Below the pieces are notes generated by a model. The model was not told the origin of the DNA. It saw only the letters and a program-made list of their open reading frames with translations, and ran no database searches. A DNA stretch of 64,000 nucleotides from Aspidiotus rigidus (taxonomy: Eukaryota > Arthropoda > Insecta > Hemiptera > Diaspididae): contig JAVHKY010000040.1 of assembly GCA_035079385.1 (NCBI GenBank), positions 248,001 to 312,000 of the forward strand. The letters are read 5' to 3'. Positions 1-12,700 of this stretch are shown here, piece after piece (the first letter of the stretch is position 1; each line of letters begins with the position of its first letter). Made by a program: the position numbers and the translations under genes.

Positions 1-1645
1 ATTTACGAAGGACTATAATTTACATGATTGAGGGATCGACGATGATAAATCATTCAGACAACTGCATAATGAATTACAGAACGTGGTAAGTGCGAATGGC
101 ATTCAATTCTAGAGTGAAAAAGGTAATGAACGACGAAAATAGCGAAATCTTTTGGGTTACTTATATCTACTAGCACAGAAATTTAGAATTCATCTTTAAA
201 AGAACCTGCCACGGGAATAAATAGTTGAAGTTGTACACATATACGTATGTGTACGTTCAGTGTAAGTCGGGCTTTCGTAACTTTTCTCATCACATTTTAG
301 TGTGACATGGTTATTACCGATTATCCGCATGTCGCCGTACAATTCTGCATTGGAATATAAGAGGAACATTTCAATTGTTCGTTAATATGTAAATCTGTTA
401 TGAAAACCAAAAACACATTCTTAAACTTCCGAAACTTTCGATTTTTCAACTTTTGAATAGGTATCAACAAATGATCGAATTGTTTTCCTTTGTATTCTCA
501 CAGGGATCGATAAGCTACTTAAATTAGATTCAATCGCCTCTCAACTATCTCATACTGGAACAGTGAGTATGGTCAAAAAAACTCGACCTGTCGCTTAGTG
601 CGTTTCCCTGCGTGATATTATAACCAAGCATCTAATAGCTTGGACATCTCACTTATTCTGCGGTTCAAACACTGAACGCCTGCAAATGATCGGCTCGGTG
701 GAGACAAATTGGATGTACGTGTGTACTGCAAAACGAGCTAAAGTTTGACGTACAGAAAGTGACTGATTGACAACCTACAAAAACCCCAAAAATTAATTAA
801 TTATTATTACCAATTTTTTTTCCTCTTGATTTTTCGTGATCATAATTACGGTCGCCACTCGCCAGCAAATAAATGCGTAAAGATGATGATTGAGAGAAAG
901 TATACTAATGTAGCTTATGATGATGACCGATTTTTGAAACACGAGAAAATACAATTCATTTCCGTTTCAGTGGGGTTTACTTCGTGGCTGGTGATTGCTA
1001 TCGAGAAACGTACTTTGTTATTTTACTATCAAGAAGATTCACCGCCTATTCTTCTTCTTTTTCCTCATTCTCTTAATTTTTCACTCTCTTCTTATATTGT
1101 ACGGTGGCATTATTTTTCGTGTCTACAGAAATTTACTCCGTAGCTGTAGAATAATAAGAAGGATCGCTTCAGTCGCATGTGCAATGCCGCCCGTCCTCCA
1201 TGGTGGAGTGGATGCGGGTTGCGTATGCATTCATTTTGTTTCCTCCAACACCCAAATCGAACCTTTCGGGTATAACTTTAGTGTTGGAAGAATCTCCTCG
1301 GCGACTCTCTTCTACTCGGCAATCGCCAAGCTGCAGTGCCTCTGTTCAATGCGAACGAATATAAGTAAGAAATCGAAAACAGTTTTGAAATTGATTTATT
1401 GACAAGCAGAAATTCCCGTCCTTCGGACGGAACACTTATACGTTCCTGGCAGAGGCCTGTCATTTCTTAAAGTTCGACGATCCCTCTTCACCTGTCCAAC
1501 TACTCATTCTGAACTGTTACCCTATCTATTCTCTGATCCCTGCCCCTCCTTGAGAGGCCCTCTCCATCTTTTTAATATTTTCTTTCATCCTCAATGCTTC
1601 TCCGGTATGTTCTCTGATTGATACCACACCCTGAAAAATTTTCTC
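1..1645. other. Unassigned AT-rich DNA with no supported gene
   Basis: I see no recognisable protein, RNA or transposon end here. Open frames are short, overlap on both strands and have no motifs. A small perfect hairpin (CCGTCC/GGACGG arms) sits at about 1416-1430. The segment from about 1490 is pyrimidine-rich and probably belongs to the LINE 3' region that continues past the retrocopy insertion. Confidence 0.5.
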
Positions 1646-1830
1646 AATTCGCTGGATCGAGCCATCATGCTCCTTGATAGTACGCTAGAAACTCGCCGCC
1701 TTAAGCGGCATAGGCTACTGTTTTAAATTAAGAAAATGTATATTATCATAATATCCTAAATCGCGTATCTATCGATGCATACTTCTAAATATCTACGCAT
1801 GTAATTAGATAGTCAAAGTATCAAAATAAA

Positions 1831-1861
<31 letters not shown>

Positions 1862-1872
1862 TTCGCTGGATC
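1646..1872 (+). mobile_element. Polyadenylated retrocopy with 13-bp target-site duplication
   Basis: A short insert (1659-1859) ends in about 25 A residues. An AATAAA signal at 1825-1830 lies just upstream of the tail. The 13-mer AATTCGCTGGATC occurs at 1646-1658 and again at 1860-1872, exactly bracketing the insert and its tail. This is the signature of LINE-machinery retroposition of a plus-sense transcript. The body (about 175 nt) has no coding frame and contains an inverted repeat (GCCGC/GCGGC) near its start. It could be a 5'-truncated mRNA 3' UTR, a SINE or another small RNA. I do not recognise the source. Confidence 0.8.
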
Positions 1873-2081
1873 TATAAAAATCAAACATTTCCACACCTGC
1901 ACACATTTACTCTCACTTAACTTGTGACCCTACTGTCCGCAATGTAATACAGAACTATATTTATCAACCAATTGTTAACTGTGAACTCATTGTCCTATTA
2001 TTGGCTTCCAGCTGTTAAACGGCACTTCAAGTCTTTAAATAAATAAATAAATAAATAAATAAATTAATTAATTAATTAATA
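1873..2081 (+). repeat. Probable LINE 3' end with (TAAA)n/(TTAA)n tail
   Basis: The stretch ends in a pure TAAA then TTAA microsatellite (about 2036-2081), typical of the 3' tails of CR1/Jockey-type LINEs. The sequence before it continues across the retrocopy insertion from about 1490-1645. No coding frame survives, so the family call rests only on the tail. Confidence 0.4.
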
Positions 2082-3360
2082 ATCGTCAACACCCGACTTG
2101 TCCCAGTGACACCCCATTCACCAAAAAAGAGATAATCTACAGAAGGTCACATCCCGTTACTGATCATATTCCCACCTGATATTAGGCAGTAACCACCCAC
2201 TTAACACTTTCTTACCCATCCGACTGTCTTCTCTTCGATCCACTATCCAGTATGCTAGGCAAAAACTCTACAAAATCATCTGTTCTTCTTTCATTATAAA
2301 CCACACTACTCTTTTCTGTCTGTCAATGTATTCTCTTTTGAAGTATCTAGCCCTACTCTCGGAATCTTCGTTGAAGCTGCCCCCCCCACTCCTAAATGCC
2401 GCTTATTAACTCTCACTGCCAATCTTCTTGTATCCGCAGTTTAATTCACTCACCTTCCAATCTACGCTCCCGCACTCTGCCGACATAATTCTCTCCTCTT
2501 GAACCTGAATTATTCAATCACCTCAAGTTGAACCATCTACTCCCTACCAACCATCCATTTCTCCATACCTGACCTCTCCCCTAGATATCTGACTCGATCT
2601 AGCTGATCATCTCCAAACTCACTACACTATATACCGACAACCCATTAGAAACATTATCCCTAAACCAATTTTCCGACGCATCGGCCCTACTCTACTGACG
2701 GATCTAAATTTGGACCCAAAACAGGGTACGGAGTCATAATTAGTCGTTGATTGAAAAATTCTGCCTTCATTTTCACTACCAAACAAAACGCCATGTACTC
2801 GAGTCTTTATCTCCATTTTCTCACCCCAGCTCAAATATCCATTGTTAACTGACTCTTTTTCATCTCTTCTGGTTATACAGGACTCTTATACAACTAATTC
2901 CTCAAATACTCGCATTCATTTACTCCTGCAATCACCATTATCAATTTCTACATCTATATCCTTCCTGTGGATTCCGAGTCACGTCAACTTCTCGGAACAT
3001 GACGCCATTGTTTTTGCGACCAAAGTTAACAATAAACCTACAACTCTTTTCTGTCAGTCAATGTATTCGCTTCTGAAGTGAATCAAGCCCTAATTAACAA
3101 CGATCTAGCCCAACTCTCAGCGTCTGCGTTGAAGCTAGTAACTCCTCCTCCCCTCAGATGCCGCTTCCGAACTCTCATTGTCAATTTTCTTGTATCCACA
3201 GCTCAATTCACTCAGCTTCCATTATATGCATCCGCACTCTACCGACATAATTCTCTCATTCTTCTTCTTAAGACTGAATTATTCAATCACCTCAAGTTGA
3301 ACCAACTACCCCCTATCATATCATCCACTTCTCTGTAGCTAAACCCTCTCCCAAGTATCC
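2082..3360 (+). pseudogene. Decayed LINE RNase H region, first copy
   Basis: Plus-strand translation across several frames gives landmarks of a LINE ribonuclease H domain: a TDGSK-like strand near 2690-2710, a TDS-like start near 2848, and the WIPSHV motif near 2970-2990. These match the order of the RNase H at the C-terminus of Jockey/CR1-like reverse transcriptases. Many stops and frameshifts break it. The following text to 3360 resembles the element's C-terminal tail and 3' UTR. No RT motifs are visible upstream. Confidence 0.55.
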
Positions 3361-3790
3361 GACTCGGTCGAAACTATATACCGACAACTCATTTGGAACA
3401 TTATCTCAGAACCAATTTTTTCCAACCCACCAAACTTTTTTAAATCTGGACCTAAATTAGGATACGCGTACTCGATCCAAGGAGTCAAAATCAGTCGTTG
3501 ATTAAAAAATTTTGTCTCCATTTCCTCCAAACTAAACTCCATACACCCTTGTCTTTCTCATCTCCATCTCTCCTTATCCCAGCTCAAATTTCTAGTGTTA
3601 ACTAACTCACTTTCATTTTTCCGGGATATACAGGTCTCTTATTCAACTAATTCCCTAAATCAGCGCTTTCATTTACTCCTGCAATCACCATCATCCACTT
3701 CTACATCTGTCTCTTTTATGTGGATTCCGGGGAACTATTTCAAACACCTCAAATTGAACCATCTACTCCCTGCCATATCATCCACTTCTC
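3361..3790 (+). pseudogene. Second partial copy of the LINE RNase H region
   Basis: The phrase starting ATATACCGACAACTCATT repeats the one near 2630. The block again leads through a pyrimidine-rich LLLQSP-like stretch (about 3670-3700) to a WIP motif near 3720-3730. It is a shorter, diverged duplicate of the preceding unit, with internal deletions and no intact frame. Confidence 0.5.
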
Positions 3791-4335
3791 CATAGCTAAC
3801 CCCTTTCCCAGATATCCAAATCGATCTAGCTGATAATCTCTGAACTAACAACACTATAATACACCAACAACTTATTAGGAACATTATCTCTATACCAATT
3901 TCACAACCCACCAGCCCCCTTGTACCAAACGGATCTAAATCTGGATCCAAAATAGAATACACAAACTGGATCCAAGGAGTCATAATCAGTCGTATCTCCT
4001 CACCCCCAGCTGAAATTTCTACTGCTAACTGACTCACTTACATCTCTCCTGGCTATATTGAACTCACGTTCAACTAATTCTCAAATCATTCCATTAATTT
4101 ATTCCTGCAATAACTATCACTCACTTCTACATCTGTCTCCTGGAATTCCGGGTCACATCAACGTCTTGAAATATGACGCGATTGTCTTCGCGAAAATTCC
4201 TTTCTATCCAAAAAATTTCTGTCCTTGTACTACCGCTGCTACTGACCTTAGAAACTATTACCGATCCCTGATATTTGACTCCCGCCATGACTTTTGTAAA
4301 ACTCGAGTGGGAAGGAGCTGAGAACATCGATTACC
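3791..4335 (+). pseudogene. Third partial copy of the LINE RNase H region and C-terminal tail
   Basis: A third copy of the unit starts near 3850. It shares the phrases ACATTATCTCTA and GTCATAATCAGTCGT with its neighbours. Near 4300-4370 it runs into a conserved phrase, GGAGCTGAGAACATCGATTA, which recurs at about 4655 and in altered form at about 53908. Three units in a row point to local duplication inside a dead element rather than three separate insertions. Confidence 0.45.
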
Positions 4336-4765
4336 AAAAAATCGCGCTACGTCTATCACGAACTCTCTCGTAAACACATACGCGGGTGATTTTCAAACGC
4401 CTTCTTTAATTAATTAGAACTACATTTTAATTTTACGAGCACATCAAAGCTACCATTGAAAAATCAACTGGCCACTAAACTCTGAAACATCTACAACCTT
4501 AGCGACTACACACACACCTTTACGATTACACGAACAAAATGTGTCTACCATTCATCCCCTATGGGGTTTTTCGGGGTGAAAAAAAGTCTTAAACCTTCCC
4601 ACTCGACATATGAAGCTATTTTCGCGGAGTTTGAGATGAGTCGAGGCGGTAGGAGCTGAGAACATCGATTACCTAAAATCGCGCTAGGTACGTCTAATAG
4701 TACTTTTCTATGGCAATTCACCAACCCGATTTTAAAAATTATTTTTGGTTGCCTAGTATGAAAAA

Positions 4766-5000
4766 ACGGAAATTTTTTTTGGTACCAAGAATACACGTAC
4801 AAAAGCAGTAGCCAATATACGATTAATTTTCAAGCTTTATTTCAACTTTTTCGGTGAACTTTATTCAATTTTGGATAGGAAAAAACAATCCTCGACATAA
4901 TTCCCGTATAATGTCAAATTTTCATCGAATTTCAATGGATGGGGGTAGAGATTACTCGTTACGTGCGATTCCATTTTTCAGCTTTATAATATAAAAAAAG
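4766..5000. repeat. Left arm of a 0.9-kb direct duplication
   Basis: The phrase AAGAATACACG and the following 60-70 bases recur in the same orientation at about 5700-5770. The later phrase ending in the TATAATAT cluster (about 4985) recurs near 5900. The spacing is about 920 bp, and the two arms are clearly diverged. Confidence 0.55.
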
Positions 5001-5110
5001 TAGTGTCATCTCATCATTATTCCTTCGAGATGTAAATAAAAATATTATTCCATGGCAAAAAGGGAGGGAATACATATATATGGTTATTTGTCAATACTTC
5101 GTACATATTA

Positions 5111-5660
5111 CAGTCGACTCTCGATTTAACGAACGTTGATTTAACGAAAAACGCGATTTAACGAAATAAAACTCTGTTCCCTTGCGAAAAACTCATTATA
5201 ACGAAAAATTTGTACTCGATTTAACAAAATTTAATGTGCAAGCAATTTTGACCAAGTTCGACAAAAATCTAACAAAATTTGAAGAAAATTCGATCAATTT
5301 TGACAAAATTGCGATCAAGTTTGAGAAAAATTCAACCATTTTTTCTTGAAAGCCAAGTATTAAAAGTACAAAACTTCAACCATGACAAATTTGACAAAAA
5401 TCCGAATCAATGGAAAAAAAATTGAACCAATTTTGACGAAAATAAAACGAGTATATTTTGAAGAAATTTCAACTGAATTCGTAAAAAATTGCGTTTGAAG
5501 TACAAAACATCAACTTTGACGGAATTAGGAAATTCCATTTAACGCAATTTAACAAATTTTCTTTTCTCTTCTCGAATTAACGAATTTTGTTTTAATGAAA
5601 ACTCGATTTACGGAATTTTTTCCTTGCTCCCTTGGCCTTCGTTAAATCGAGAGTGGACTG
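5111..5660. mobile_element. Tigger/pogo-type MITE, 550 bp, TA target duplication
   Basis: The terminal inverted repeats begin CAGTCGACTCTCGATTTAAC on the left and CAGTCCACTCTCGATTTAAC (reverse complement) on the right. They differ at one position in the first 23. TA dinucleotides flank both ends (5109-5110 and 5661-5662). The subterminal region repeats the phrase GATTTAACGAA. No transposase remains, so this is a non-autonomous copy. The ends match the coding copy at 27840-29079, which is the likely source family. Confidence 0.92.
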
Positions 5661-5686
5661 TACGTCCATTAACACGATAAAAGGAA

Positions 5687-5930
5687 AAATTTATTTTTGT
5701 ATCAAGAATACACGCGTAGAAGTAGCAACCAATATAGACCTAACTTAAAAGCTTAATTTCAGCTTTAAAATTTCATTTTCCCACAATTTTTTTAATTATT
5801 CTTCTTCTCTGGAACAATAAACGTGTATCAGGAAAATTTCGGGGAAAAGTATTCGGTAGGAGTGGAGATTATCGGCGCCGAAATATACGTTTTGTGTCTT
5901 ATAATATAGAGATAATACGTAAATGCGACA
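5687..5930. repeat. Right arm of the 0.9-kb direct duplication
   Basis: This matches 4766-5000 in the same orientation (see that entry). The Tigger MITE lies between the arms. No gene is visible in it. Confidence 0.55.
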
Positions 5931-6229
5931 CGTAATCGTAGAAAAACTGAACTGAACGATAATAATACATAAGTGAACAAAGTACGGCAAAAAAGATCGT
6001 CGTTATTAAGAGGAATAGCTAGCCATATACGAGTACATATATCTACATATTTCCCTTTAGCGTAACTTACAAATCATTTCATCCACAGTCGGCTGTGATT
6101 TTGTCTAATTTCGCATCTTTAGAATATAGGTTAGGGCATTGAACGGATGATTCAATGTCAATGTCAAGTTTTCTTTCTTTTAGGCGAGGGGTTGAGTGAA
6201 GAAAGGAATTTTGGTTTACCATGGAAAAT
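5931..6229. other. Unassigned DNA
   Basis: I see no gene, RNA or element end here. The right side runs into the 3' flank of the minus-strand LINE remnant. Confidence 0.4.
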
Positions 6230-7735
6230 GAGTGTATGTGTTTAACAGCCTCCAGGCACTCAAAACGTTGGAAATACAACAACGACACCACCTTAGATAT
6301 AGCAGGTTGCGGTTGGAGTCTCTTCATCGTCTTCTTTTTTCAGGGACGATCTTCCTCTTCTTTCTGAACATCTGGATGTGGATGGTACACGGGTGTCGAG
6401 TAGGCCATATTGTAGTTCTCTATTTGCCAATTCCATTCCTGGTCCATCTTCCTCCTTTTCATGACGGGAGCTGCAAATGCAGACGCCTGGTTCCATGCTT
6501 CTTTGGAATCTAGCATGGTGGATACCATGCTGGATACCATGCTACTTGGAGCAAGCGTTTCATCTACCCCGATCTCTTTAAGACACGACTAAGCTTGTCC
6601 CGCTCACATCTCTACACCTCTCACTCAAATAAGGTGTGTTGTGGTCCATCATCTTGCCCTTGGTTGCAGTGAAACGCGTTGGCTGCTCAACTTTCCTTAA
6701 CTTCATGTAAATTGTTGTAGTGGCCAGGGCTGCTATACTCCTGCGTCAGGTGTAAGCTCAGCTGACTGTGGAATTGGGTCATTCACTCATCAAGGTCGCA
6801 TATTAACATACAGGTTGTCCACGTACCCTGCAGCTTACTCTGGGCAATGGTGGTGGACGTGCTAATATGCAAAGAGCCTCTGTTGAGACAGTGCGGTAGG
6901 CACTAACACACTTCAGCACAGCTCTTTGTTGGATCTTTACCATCTCTCTCCCCTTCTGTAAGGTATCTTCATTGAATCGGCCTATACTGGGACACCGCGT
7001 AGGAGGATCGACAAAGCGGTGCTCATCATGATTCTTTTTCTTCCTTCTCTCAGCCCTACTAAGTTCCTATTCAGGTGGTTTAGGTATGTAACAACCCTGC
7101 CATCAGAAAATGGTGCCTAAAGGGGTCTGGGTACTATATATCTGCTTCTTGGTCTCAATTTCCACACCCTGCTGTCTTACCTACTGCAAGTTATAATGTA
7201 GCCGATTCAATCAAATGCGTCACTACCCCTAGGGCTTGATTTACCTTGCTCTCCACCGCTACAGTTGTTTGGGTAGTGCATAATTATCACGTCGGAGTAG
7301 CAGATAGACTTGACAGCCGGTGGCAGCTTCACCTTGAAAATCCCGTTAAATGCAATGCACCACAACAGCGGCCCTAGGACCGACCACTGCAGCACCCCAC
7401 GAGTAAATAGGCGCTGTATGTACCAGTAGCTGTTGTGTGCTTAGCTCTTGTGACAGCTAAGATAGCTGCTGATAATCCTCAGCAGATATGCGGGCACTTC
7501 TGCATCTTCTAATATCCTCTCCCATAGGATTGATTAAAACGTATTTCTTACATTGAGGCTGACGGCTGCACAAAGCTGGCGCATATCTATTGCTGACTCA
7601 GCTTTGATCTTCAGCCTGATTCCAGGATCTGATGTACAGCGCCCAGTTTGAAAATTGTTCTGACTACTAGAGATTATATCTCATTCCTTCAAATAGCTCA
7701 CAAGTCAATTGGCTATCACTCTCTGCAGGAGAAAT
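6230..7735 (-). pseudogene. R1-like LINE ORF2 remnant (RT to C-terminus)
   Basis: Read on the minus strand, this begins in the RT with a segment closely matching plus-strand bases 30561-30780. It continues through the RT block around 7210-7395 (WSVLGPLLWCIAF, then ICYSDV where an active enzyme has YADD) and ends in the C-terminal LDSKEAWNQ block at about 6340-6540. The same C-terminal block occurs at 33499-33900. Frequent stops, frameshifts and the loss of the second catalytic aspartate show it is dead. The order and motifs fit the R1 clade. The family is shared with the 26.9-33.9 kb copies. Confidence 0.8.
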
Positions 7736-10700
7736 TTTTTTATCATGTACGACCATAGTTTCGATGCCTCTTACGATTTCGGTTGTTGAACAAATCACAC
7801 GCGTTGTTAACAATCTTGGCGATAGCCTGGTTCATATTAGCATGCTGCTATCCGGCGGTTTATGTGGTATCTGACCCATGTGAAGGTGGTTATACTAATT
7901 GCCGGTCGTGTTGAAGTTTAACAAAACGGGAAGAATAATTAAGTTCATTCTTGTCTTGTACGGCATCATTCGGTCTTCCTGATCAACGCAGTGATCCCAC
8001 GTCTTCAGAAGGTAGGAATCCGAATGGAAACCAACACTGTTAGCGTCTCGTCGTCGAAATTTTTTTCGCTATAATTTTAAATATTCATCCGTGCGGATGG
8101 ACAAAAGTTTCTACAATTAAGTAAGTATAGCGTTTCTAATAACAACACAAACATGCAACAAATGAAAAGAGCTTCCAAAATCTCTCGCCCAACTAAAATA
8201 AATAACGAGCGAAGCCGATAAATTTAGAATTGATACGTTGGTTTCTCGGTGAAAATTAATTGTGATCGAGAATCCGCACTGCGTATATGAAAGACGAGTA
8301 ACGCGAAGATCTACAGGACACGATCTTATTGTTTTTCGCGATCGAAAGATTCTTCGAGTTCCATGATACTAGTCAAGTACGTAGTTGGACATTACTACAG
8401 GTTATTATTTCATTCCTTGTTAGTCGTGTCCGGCCTTACACCGGCACAATCCCAGAGGCAACAGAAGCGGGTACAAAGAACTACTCCGCGCGTAACGCAA
8501 TTGCATATCTGCGATTGTAGACCTACATTAAAGGTGACAAATTGTTATTTCTGTTCTAGTCTACTGTTCCTATTGTATGCATATGCGTGCGCGTACGTTA
8601 ATACTGTATCCACCAGTATATGTATAGGTAGGTACTTATTCTCGTACGACAGTAAATGCGCTTTGCTATTTGGAAAAAACGACATTTATCGTTAGGTTAG
8701 TCGCGACGCGCGAATTGCAGATGGTGTTGAACTGATATCAAATCGAGTATCCATCGCCAACAGTTATTCGCTCATTGTACCAGCGATATCAGCCATCAAC
8801 TTTGTTTCTTCTTCTCCTTTTGCTCTCGCTCTCACTCTCTCTTCTGTTTCTAAGTCCTGTCTTACCTTCCTTACTGAAAATATTATACTGTATTATACAC
8901 TGGACTCAGGCGCGTGTGTGTAAGTAAATGAGTGAAAAATGTATTTCACTTTTACTTCTCCCTCAGCCATCAGGTATCTAAAATAAATGCGTATATGCAT
9001 ACATTCAATGTACGTACAGCGTATTATACCTATGTGTGTAAGTAAATTCACACGCTGGATACTGCGATAACGCGCGTCAAATATCTGTGGTCGATATGCG
9101 AGCGCGATGCTTGGAATACTACGTACGAGTGAGTATGTACGAGTATATATAAGATATACCTAGTTTTTTGAGTAATTTGTTTCAAAAAATCTTACGATCT
9201 TGTTTCTAGTTAGGTACCTAAATGGGTACCATCTACCTTTGCACTAACTGATACATCCGTAATAATATAGACCTGTAGGTTACATAATGATTGATTTTCA
9301 AAATTTATGTGTAGGTATTGTGAGTAACCGAGCAATACAGACCAGTGCCGGTTTTAGATTCACTGCCGCCCATCAGTGCTAATTTTTTTTTCTGTCCCAG
9401 ACTCAAAAAAAAAGAGAAAAGTTTTAATGGGCCTCAAACGGGCTTTTGAAGAGCCTCTCACATCATTATAGGAACCCTTCCTGTTTACCCTTTTCAGTCA
9501 AATGACGAGTATCAAGCCTACATGATAACATTTTTGTTTTACTTCTAAGAATAAATACGTAGGTTCCATAAAATTCATAAGAATTAAAACCGAATTCTGA
9601 AGTTGATACACACGTTACTCATTTCGAGTATTCAGTAGGTAGACTAACCTCTGACACAATACCAAAATAAGTGTAAGTAGAATAAGAAAAGTGTCCGCCG
9701 GAGTTTTATTTGCGCTAACTCATCAATTATTTATCAATATTATTGATTCCATTTGCAATTTCACATTCAATCGCTAATATCGCTAAATCTATTAATTTTC
9801 TTTGTCCCAAAACGCTGCGCAAGTAATTTTTAATATAGGTATTGAGTACCTATGAAAATATTAAATTCAGTACCTATTAGTATTGAATTAAGAGTATTGA
9901 AATATATTTCATTATTTTTGTTTTGTTGCGGCGTAAAAAAAGCTTTATTTTTCGAACTTTATTTAATATTGCGGCTTCTTTTTGATCTTTCTCTTCTCGC
10001 AGCTACCCGTATTTTGCCCCTCTGAAAAATTATAATACTTAGATGAGTAGTTGGTTAGATAAGACACGTGGCTCCCTTACAATCTTTTTGTATTGATTCT
10101 ACTGTTTCTTTTTCTTCTATGAGGCGCACATTTTTTCATGATTCAACTACTCTTTCTTTCCTTCTAAATTTTCTGCCCTGTGCAGTTGCACAGTCTGCAC
10201 TTGTGGTAAAACCGGAACTGAATAAACTAATTACAATATAATCATCGTCACCTAGACATCGACCACAGGGCTCCAGTCATAGACGACTCGTCACCATAAT
10301 TCCCATCCCTTGTCGGTCCCTAACACTAGTACCCAGTACATCTTACTCAATATGGAACTCTAACTATAAAGCAGACAAGTGCAAATTACAGATATATAAA
10401 TACTCAGGAAACTAACTCAGGCTCTGAGACTTGGACAGCCGATTACATAACACGAATGCACTAACTAATTTTTCTATATGTATTGAGAACAGTCTACGAT
10501 CCACCCTCGCAAAATGTGTCAGGTGACAACCCTGGACGTGTGCTGCTTCTAAGCATCGAAGTATCAGCTTTTTTTTACACGTATTTTCGTTCATTAAAAG
10601 CGTAGAGTGTCGCGAGCAGTGCGAAATACAATAGTAAATAAATATTGTAACTGCAATCAACTTGCATCTACCTGAGTCTGGCGTACCTTTTCCTTCCCTC

Positions 10701-10795
10701 CTGTTTCACAATTGTATACAAAATTTTTGCTTTTCAAATCTCAACTGTCGTTTTTTACAACGTGACTCGCGCTGTTTTCAAATAAACGCCGTTCA
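7736..10795. other. Unassigned DNA, 3 kb
   Basis: No protein motif, RNA gene or clear transposon end is visible. There are scattered purine/pyrimidine-alternating stretches (GTACGTA, GTGTGTAAG) and repeated taggtacc motifs. It could be intron or intergenic DNA. Confidence 0.4.
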
Positions 10796-11020
10796 AACTT
10801 ATATAAGTTACGCAGGATTTGTGAAATTCCATTTTTCATGAAATCAGTAGAAAAATTGCCGATTTTGTGAAATAAGCAACGCTGTTGCAGAGTTCATGAA
10901 ATACGCAGCATTACACAAATTTGGTAGCCGATTACGTAAAATCAGTAAATGCTCATAAATTGAGGTACAGAATTTGTAAAATCAGCAAGTACTTACATTT
11001 CGAGATACAGAGTTCACGTG
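10796..11020. repeat. Left inverted end with short sub-repeats
   Basis: Four or five diverged copies of a phrase like GATTTGTGAAATAAGCAA, also seen as TTCATGAAATACGCAGC and TACGTAAAATCAGTAAA, follow one another at about 25-50 bp spacing. The outer 100 bp is inverted relative to 13540-13645. Sub-repeats of this kind are common binding arrays in transposon ends. Confidence 0.55.
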
Positions 11021-11989
11021 AATTTGAGACTACAGTTAAATATTGTATGAGAAGAAAGGAAGTAGATGTTCGATTTAATACAAGAGAAAAAAAAGTAATG
11101 AAATGTAAAAAGGAAAGAAATTTCATTCGGTTGCGGCATGATTTTTTCAGCTTTTGCCGGGGTGGCATACCAAATTGCAAATTATGTTGTCTTTCTTTCA
11201 TTTATATCTGCTTGTAGTGCACTGAGACCAGCAGGAGCATTGCCGATACCCCTGCTCCATTCCAAGAGAGTTCTTATGTACAGTTCCCATAGGGAATAAT
11301 GAGCCTCAGTTTGTACGTTTTCACCTGACAAGGAGCAGTATTTTGTTGGCGCGATGCTGTTTTGTTCCAGCCAAATATTCAATTCTTTCTGCTTATTGTT
11401 GTAAGCTGATGAATGCAATTTTGTGGCGTAACGTCACAGAATGATCAGGAAGCACTTTCACTTCACCATCATCAGTCTTCCTTCGTTTGTGTGCGTTCTC
11501 AGTACTTTGCAACGAAGTACACGCAGTAGAGGATCAAGCAGTAAAAACAAATAGGGGGGGGGGTTGTCCAGAAGACCCTTCCTTGCATCACATTTCACAA
11601 ACAAGCTATCTATCATCTTACAGCTCTTTTTCATCTTCGCTATCAAGGTCCAACGACATTCAATTGCTTTGTATTAATTTATAGAAAGATTCTTATTCGG
11701 CGGCTGCGGTGACTCAATTTGTAGTATACCCTCTCCGACATCATAAGCCTATAAAGAGTATTGCAGTTAAAGGAACGTAATGTCAGAGGCTATGATATTT
11801 TATACTCACCTCAAGAATAGTAGGAAAGATAATTTCTATCAACGTGTTTAGGAGTGTCAACAGATTTAACTGCAGTTAATAGAACAAACACATCCTTGGC
11901 TTCTTCTAAAACAATAAAGTCCGCGTTATGTTTGTTAAGCACGTCGCTAGATTCGACTGCATGAGTGGGTAGAACAGACACTACCATGG

Positions 11990-12690
11990 CTTCTTCTAAA
12001 CAACTTGTCTTTGGTTTTCATTAGGAGCGTCACTGGATTTCACTTTGGTAACCTGGGCGGGTAATATCTTTTCAACTTCTTTCTTATTTACTACTGTGGG
12101 AATCATCTCCAGAAGTGCTGAGAGAACATTCAATCCCAGGCTCACTTGTGGTTTCTGCCCAAAGACCCCTTTGTATGGGGACATTTTGATGGCTTTGTGA
12201 AAGCATGTGTTTATGTCTCACTGTAAAAACGGTAGACCACGGTGCCATACAGCAGTTTTGAGGTCTCTCATCCACGCCACCAAAGAATCTCTGAGACTGC
12301 AATTTCTACGCTCAACTGACCCTTGGCTTTGCAAATACCGCGCCCGACCATTTATCAGCATAAGATAAGGCTACATAGATGTCAACTCGGCGATAATTCC
12401 AGCAGTAAATTTTCGACCGTTGTCAGACTGGAGGAGGTAGGGAGCACCAGATTCCAAAAATATGAAAAGTAATTCCCTGGCTACTTTTCTTGCTGTTCTA
12501 TTCCTAAAAAGACGACAAAAGGAATACTTTGTTGGGTGGTTCTTGTAACGTATTACAAATTTGTACGGCTCGTCAGGCAAGCTCTGGAAATCAAAGTGGT
12601 CCACTCGCCCTTGTTTTTTTAGGGTCGATACTATAACAGGCCAAACAACAACACTACAAGCACATTTCGTCTTCACTACCTATGCACCGC
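11990..12690 (-). pseudogene. Gypsy-type integrase core (KRBA2/Ginger-like), broken
   Basis: The minus-strand translation gives the integrase core in order. The RVDHFDFQSLPDEPYKFVI block (about 12540-12600) holds the first catalytic Asp. The LLQSDNGRKFTAGII block (about 12400-12430) holds the second. SQGSVERRN (near 12320) supplies the Glu. MSPYKGVFGQKP (near 12160) is the block usual after the core in KRBA2-like proteins. At least one frameshift and one stop divide it. A partial Cys pair upstream (about 12660-12700) may be the remnant of the zinc-binding region. The catalytic residues are visible, but the gene cannot be read through. Confidence 0.8.
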
Positions 12691-12700
12691 TCACACTTAA

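Noticed and set aside
9340..9480. CAGTGCCGGTTTTAG and CCGCCCATCAG text resembling the ends of a hAT family
   Set aside because: No matching inverted end or 8-bp duplication was found nearby.
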